From contig CAVEUM010000007.1 of NCBI GenBank assembly GCA_963618735.1, forward strand, positions 1 through 64,000: a DNA stretch of 64,000 bases, read 5' to 3'. The DNA comes from CAKUFA01 sp963618735. Its GTDB lineage: Bacteria > Bacillota > Clostridia > Christensenellales > Aristaeellaceae. Both the position numbers and the translations under genes were made by a program. Below, one piece after another: positions 61,152 through 64,000 of the stretch (positions are counted from its first letter, which is position 1; each line of letters starts with the position of its first letter). A model generated the notes under the pieces. That model saw only the letters and a program-made list of their open reading frames with translations, made no database searches and was not told the DNA's origin.

Positions 61152-63056
61152 TTACGCCATCTGCTTTTCTTCCTTGCGGGTCAATTTTGCCTTGATGGCC
61201 GCTATGCGCTTTCTGCGCTTTTCCTTGCGGGCAAGGCGCTCGCCCAGGTCGCGGGCACCGACACCGTACACCAGGTACAGGATCAGGCCAGACACCACCA
61301 TGATGAACACCGTAGATGCGCAGCGTCTGCCCGTGGCATTGACGTTGTAGCCGTCGCGGCCTTCCTCGGCGCACATGCTCTGGATGACCATGGCGTAGGT
61401 CGTGCCATAGCTGGACTGGAAGGTTGCCGACATGTCATACTCCGTAAAGAGTGCGTTAAAGTTCAGGGCAAACACAGCCAGCACACTGGGCAGAACGATG
61501 GGCAGCTTTACCCTGAGGAATGTCACCAGGCTGCTTGCACCAAGGTTTCTCGCCGCATCCTCCAGCTCATCATCAATGGCGTAGAACGCAGCCTTGATCA
61601 TGCGCAGGGCGAAAGGCAATTTCACCACCGTGTACGCCATCACAATCAGGAACCGCACATTGTCCTTCATGTACAGGTTGTTGTTGAACACATACCAGAT
61701 GCTGTCGGAGTTGAAATAGGTGCGGTAGGAATAGCAGATCAAAATCGTGGGCAGCAGCCACGGGAACAGCATGCTGTATTCCATGGCGATGGCGCGCTTC
61801 TTGCCCTTGTTCTTGAAGATGTAATTCACGGCCACCACCACGATGACGCAAGCCAGTGCTGCCGCAATGGCAGACATCACGAAGCTGAGACGAATGCCGC
61901 CTACCGTGGCATCATTGCTGAACAGGCCGGAAATACTGCCTTCACGCACCTTTACCTTGCCGCGGTTGGTCAGGAATTCGTAATCCTGCTGGCCGAAGAA
62001 GTTCACCAGGGTGAACTGGTCCATGGACAGCGTCTTGGAGCGAATGGCGGGATAGTTCTGGAAAGCGAAGAGAACAATCATCACCACAGGCGTCATGTAA
62101 ATGATGAAGAGCACGTACGCGTAGACATGTGCCAGCACATTCGCCACAGGATTGGTGATCTTCTGCTTCACCAGCTTGGCTTTGGTTTTGCTGACGGACA
62201 GATAGTGTCCCTTCCGCTCGTAGGAGGAAAGCACCGTCAGCAAAACAATGGTGAACAGTGCCAGGATGATGGACAGAAGTGCCGCACGTGCCTGCGGGAA
62301 AGCTTCATCCGCTGTGGACGAACCTGCCAGTCGGACAATTTCCGGGTTGATGGAGTCATAGCCCAACAGGGTCGGGGCACTCATGGCGCACAGACCCGTG
62401 ATGAAGGTCATGACCGTCAGGGAGAACAGGGTGGGAATCAGGGTGGGCATAACCACCTTCATTAGCACCTTGAAGGGCTTCGCGCCCAAATTCCGTGCAG
62501 CTTCCACCGTGTTGTAGTCAATGGAACGGATTGCATTGCGCAGGAACAAGGCGTGATTGCTGGTGCAGGCGAAGGTCATGGTGAACAGCACCGCGTTGAA
62601 GCCCGAGAACCAGTTCTTATCCATGTTGGGGAACTTGCTGGCCAGCCAGGTGGTGAGGATGCCGTCGCTGTCGTAGAGGAACAGGTAGCCCGTCACCAGT
62701 GCCACGCCGGAATACACCAGCGTCGTCATATAGCCAATGCGCAGGATCTTTGCGCCCTTGATGTCAAAATACTCTGTCAGCAGCACAATGCTGATACCCA
62801 CGATATTCACCGTGATGACCAGGCAAATAGCCAGCTTCAGAGAATTCCACACATAGGTAGGCATGTTGCCCGCAAAGAAGAACCGAATGACCGCCAGCGG
62901 GTCAATGTTTCCGCTGGAGTCCTTCACCGTGAACACCTGGGTGATGGTGTTCAGGCACGGCAGAAGCATAAAGCCGAAGAACAGATACACGAAAAAGGCG
63001 ATGCCGAAAACCTTCCACAGGGTGCCGGGTGTAAGGGAAAGGCGTTTTTTATTCAT
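61152..63056 (-). CDS. ABC transporter permease, two fused permease units (iron/thiamine-type)
   Basis: The 634-residue protein has about twelve membrane spans in two binding-protein-dependent permease units, as in FbpB/AfuB and ThiP. Each unit has an EAA loop: EAARNLGAKPFKVLMKVVMP near residue 190 and EDAARNLGASSLVTFLRVKL near residue 525. The start at 63056 (MNKKRLSLTPG) follows GGGAGTGG; a longer reading overlaps the ATPase gene. It lies 14 bases after the ATPase. No binding-protein gene is in the window, so the substrate (ferric iron or another) is undetermined. Confidence 0.9.
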   Translation of the reverse strand: MNKKRLSLTPGTLWKVFGIAFFVYLFFGFMLLPCLNTITQVFTVKDSSGNIDPLAVIRFFFAGNMPTYVWNSLKLAICLVITVNIVGISIVLLTEYFDIKGAKILRIGYMTTLVYSGVALVTGYLFLYDSDGILTTWLASKFPNMDKNWFSGFNAVLFTMTFACTSNHALFLRNAIRSIDYNTVEAARNLGAKPFKVLMKVVMPTLIPTLFSLTVMTFITGLCAMSAPTLLGYDSINPEIVRLAGSSTADEAFPQARAALLSIILALFTIVLLTVLSSYERKGHYLSVSKTKAKLVKQKITNPVANVLAHVYAYVLFIIYMTPVVMIVLFAFQNYPAIRSKTLSMDQFTLVNFFGQQDYEFLTNRGKVKVREGSISGLFSNDATVGGIRLSFVMSAIAAALACVIVVVAVNYIFKNKGKKRAIAMEYSMLFPWLLPTILICYSYRTYFNSDSIWYVFNNNLYMKDNVRFLIVMAYTVVKLPFALRMIKAAFYAIDDELEDAARNLGASSLVTFLRVKLPIVLPSVLAVFALNFNALFTEYDMSATFQSSYGTTYAMVIQSMCAEEGRDGYNVNATGRRCASTVFIMVVSGLILYLVYGVGARDLGERLARKEKRRKRIAAIKAKLTRKEEKQMA

Positions 63057-63070
63057 GATCCCACTCCCCC

Positions 63071-64000
63071 TTATGCCTGCTGTGCATCGTAGGACATGAC
63101 GTCCGCCGGGTGGATGCACACCGTGACTTCCTCTCCGGCATCATAGATGTTGATGCCGTCGTTCTTCTCAATTGCCTTGATGGTCTGGCCATCGATGTTG
63201 ATGTAGTACTTGATGTACAGTCCGTAGTATTCGCAGCTTTCGATGACGCCCTTGAACTGTGCGGCGCCGTCATTCTTCACGTTGTTGACGCGGACGCGCT
63301 CCAGGCGGATGAAATGGTTCTGGTTTTCCTTCAGCTTCAGCTTTTCCGCCATCTTCCGGTCGATGCGGTTGATGTCACCGATAAAGTTGCAGACAAATTC
63401 CGTTTTAGAGTGATTGTATACCTCGTTGGGGGTGCCAATCTGCTCAATATTGCCCTTGTTGAACACCGCAATGCGGTCAGACAGGGTCAGTGCCTCTTCC
63501 TGGTCATGGGTAACGTAAATGGTGGTGATGCCGAACTCGCGCTGCATCCGCTTCAGCTCATTGCGGAGCTGCACACGGAGCTTGGCGTCCAGGTTGCTCA
63601 AAGGTTCGTCCATGCAGATGATGGTAGGATTGGTCACCAGTGCACGGGCGATGGCAACACGCTGCTGCTGACCGCCAGACAGCTGGCTGACGGCCTTCTT
63701 CAGCTGCTCATCAGACAGTTCCACTTTTCTTGCAATGTCCGCAACCCTGGCCTTGATCTCGTCTTTCTTCATGTGCTTGAGCTTCAAGCCAAAGGCGATG
63801 TTCTCCTCCACGGTCATGGTAGGAAACAGGGCGTAGCTCTGGAAGACGATGCCGATGTTGCGCTTCTCAATCGGCACATGGGTGATGTCTTCATTATTGA
63901 CGCTCACCGTGCCGCTCACAGGCTCAATGAAGCCCGTGATGGTGCGCAGCGTGGTGGTTTTTCCGCAGCCGGAAGGGCCCAGGAAGGTGAAGAACTCGCC
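63071..64000 (-). CDS. ABC transporter ATPase, N-terminus beyond window edge
   Basis: The fragment starts in frame at base 64000 just before the Walker A motif GPSGCGKTTTLRTITGF. Q-loop (VFQSYALFPTMTVEENIAFG), signature (LSGGQQQRVAIARALV), Walker B (IICMDEPLSNLD) and the switch His (YVTHDQEEAL) are all present, followed by a C-terminal TOBE-like domain. This is the CUT1/iron/polyamine class of ATPase. It precedes the fused permease by 14 bases. About 30 N-terminal residues are missing. Confidence 0.95.
   Translation of the reverse strand, partial: GEFFTFLGPSGCGKTTTLRTITGFIEPVSGTVSVNNEDITHVPIEKRNIGIVFQSYALFPTMTVEENIAFGLKLKHMKKDEIKARVADIARKVELSDEQLKKAVSQLSGGQQQRVAIARALVTNPTIICMDEPLSNLDAKLRVQLRNELKRMQREFGITTIYVTHDQEEALTLSDRIAVFNKGNIEQIGTPNEVYNHSKTEFVCNFIGDINRIDRKMAEKLKLKENQNHFIRLERVRVNNVKNDGAAQFKGVIESCEYYGLYIKYYINIDGQTIKAIEKNDGINIYDAGEEVTVCIHPADVMSYDAQQA

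Overview
The window is 64 kb of chromosomal DNA from an anaerobic, probably monoderm Firmicute of the class Clostridia. The evidence is a str operon with an L7Ae-type protein, a class III anaerobic ribonucleotide reductase (nrdDG), a class III fructose-1,6-bisphosphatase, a SCIFF peptide with its radical SAM maturase, remB-gyrB-gyrA, RqcH, DnaI/DnaD-type primosome proteins and Gram-positive style ribosome binding sites. Coding DNA is dense and moderately GC-rich. A Christensenellales or Oscillospirales-like gut or rumen lineage would fit, but this is an impression rather than a demonstration. I see no rRNA, tRNA, CRISPR array, insertion sequence or prophage. One 10-base N run lies inside rpoC; it looks like a scaffolding artefact.

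Layout. 1-3.8 kb: tuf (partial), fusA, rpsG, rpsL and an L7Ae-like gene on the minus strand, with a strong promoter at 3775-3803. 3.9-5.1 kb: a secreted metallo-beta-lactamase-fold protein, divergent from rpoB. 5.2-12.7 kb: rpoB-rpoC on the plus strand, so the str genes are inverted relative to the usual rpoBC-str order. 12.8-14.6 kb: an unrecognised coiled-coil protein. 14.9-23.2 kb: a carbohydrate locus with a binding protein, two permeases, a GH95 enzyme, a Gfo/Idh/MocA oxidoreductase and a GH140-like enzyme. 23.5-25.4 kb: two exported flavodoxins and a membrane cytochrome of the DUF4405 type. 25.6-32.2 kb (minus): rqcH, oleate hydratase with its TetR regulator, threonine aldolase and a secreted phosphodiester glycosidase. 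32.4-36.1 kb (plus): a degenerate metallophosphoesterase, a MATE exporter and a glycosyltransferase. 36.2-40.8 kb (minus): SCIFF maturase and precursor, nrdG and nrdD. 41.3-46.2 kb (plus): a seven-gene operon (iron alcohol dehydrogenase, two DUF218 proteins flanking radC, rsmG, pth2, nitroreductase). 46.3-48.0 kb (minus): xpt and a BMP-family binding protein. 48.3-53.1 kb: remB-gyrB-gyrA. 53.3-58.1 kb: Sel1-repeat protein, SH3-repeat protein and fbp. 58.1-61.0 kb (minus): DnaD-like protein, DnaI-like loader and ArsC-like protein. 61.2-64.0 kb (minus): a fused ABC permease and its ATPase (partial).

How the genes work together. The carbohydrate locus appears to import an oligosaccharide that is then cut inside the cell, because none of its three enzymes has a signal peptide. 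GH95 plus GH140-like enzymes suggest fragments of rhamnogalacturonan II, but this is inference. The flavodoxin-cytochrome cluster looks like an extracytoplasmic flavin electron-transfer module. xpt with a BMP protein looks like purine salvage and carries two PurBox-like sites. nrdD has a near-perfect sigma-A promoter with two NrdR-like boxes 32 bp apart and a leader that can fold two alternative ways.

Best leads for follow-up: the exported flavodoxin/cytochrome cluster, the GH95-GH140-like operon with its palindromic control region, the unusually long SCIFF precursor, Arg88 in ribosomal protein S12, the degenerate metallophosphoesterase, and the unknown coiled-coil protein with a HicA-like C-terminus.
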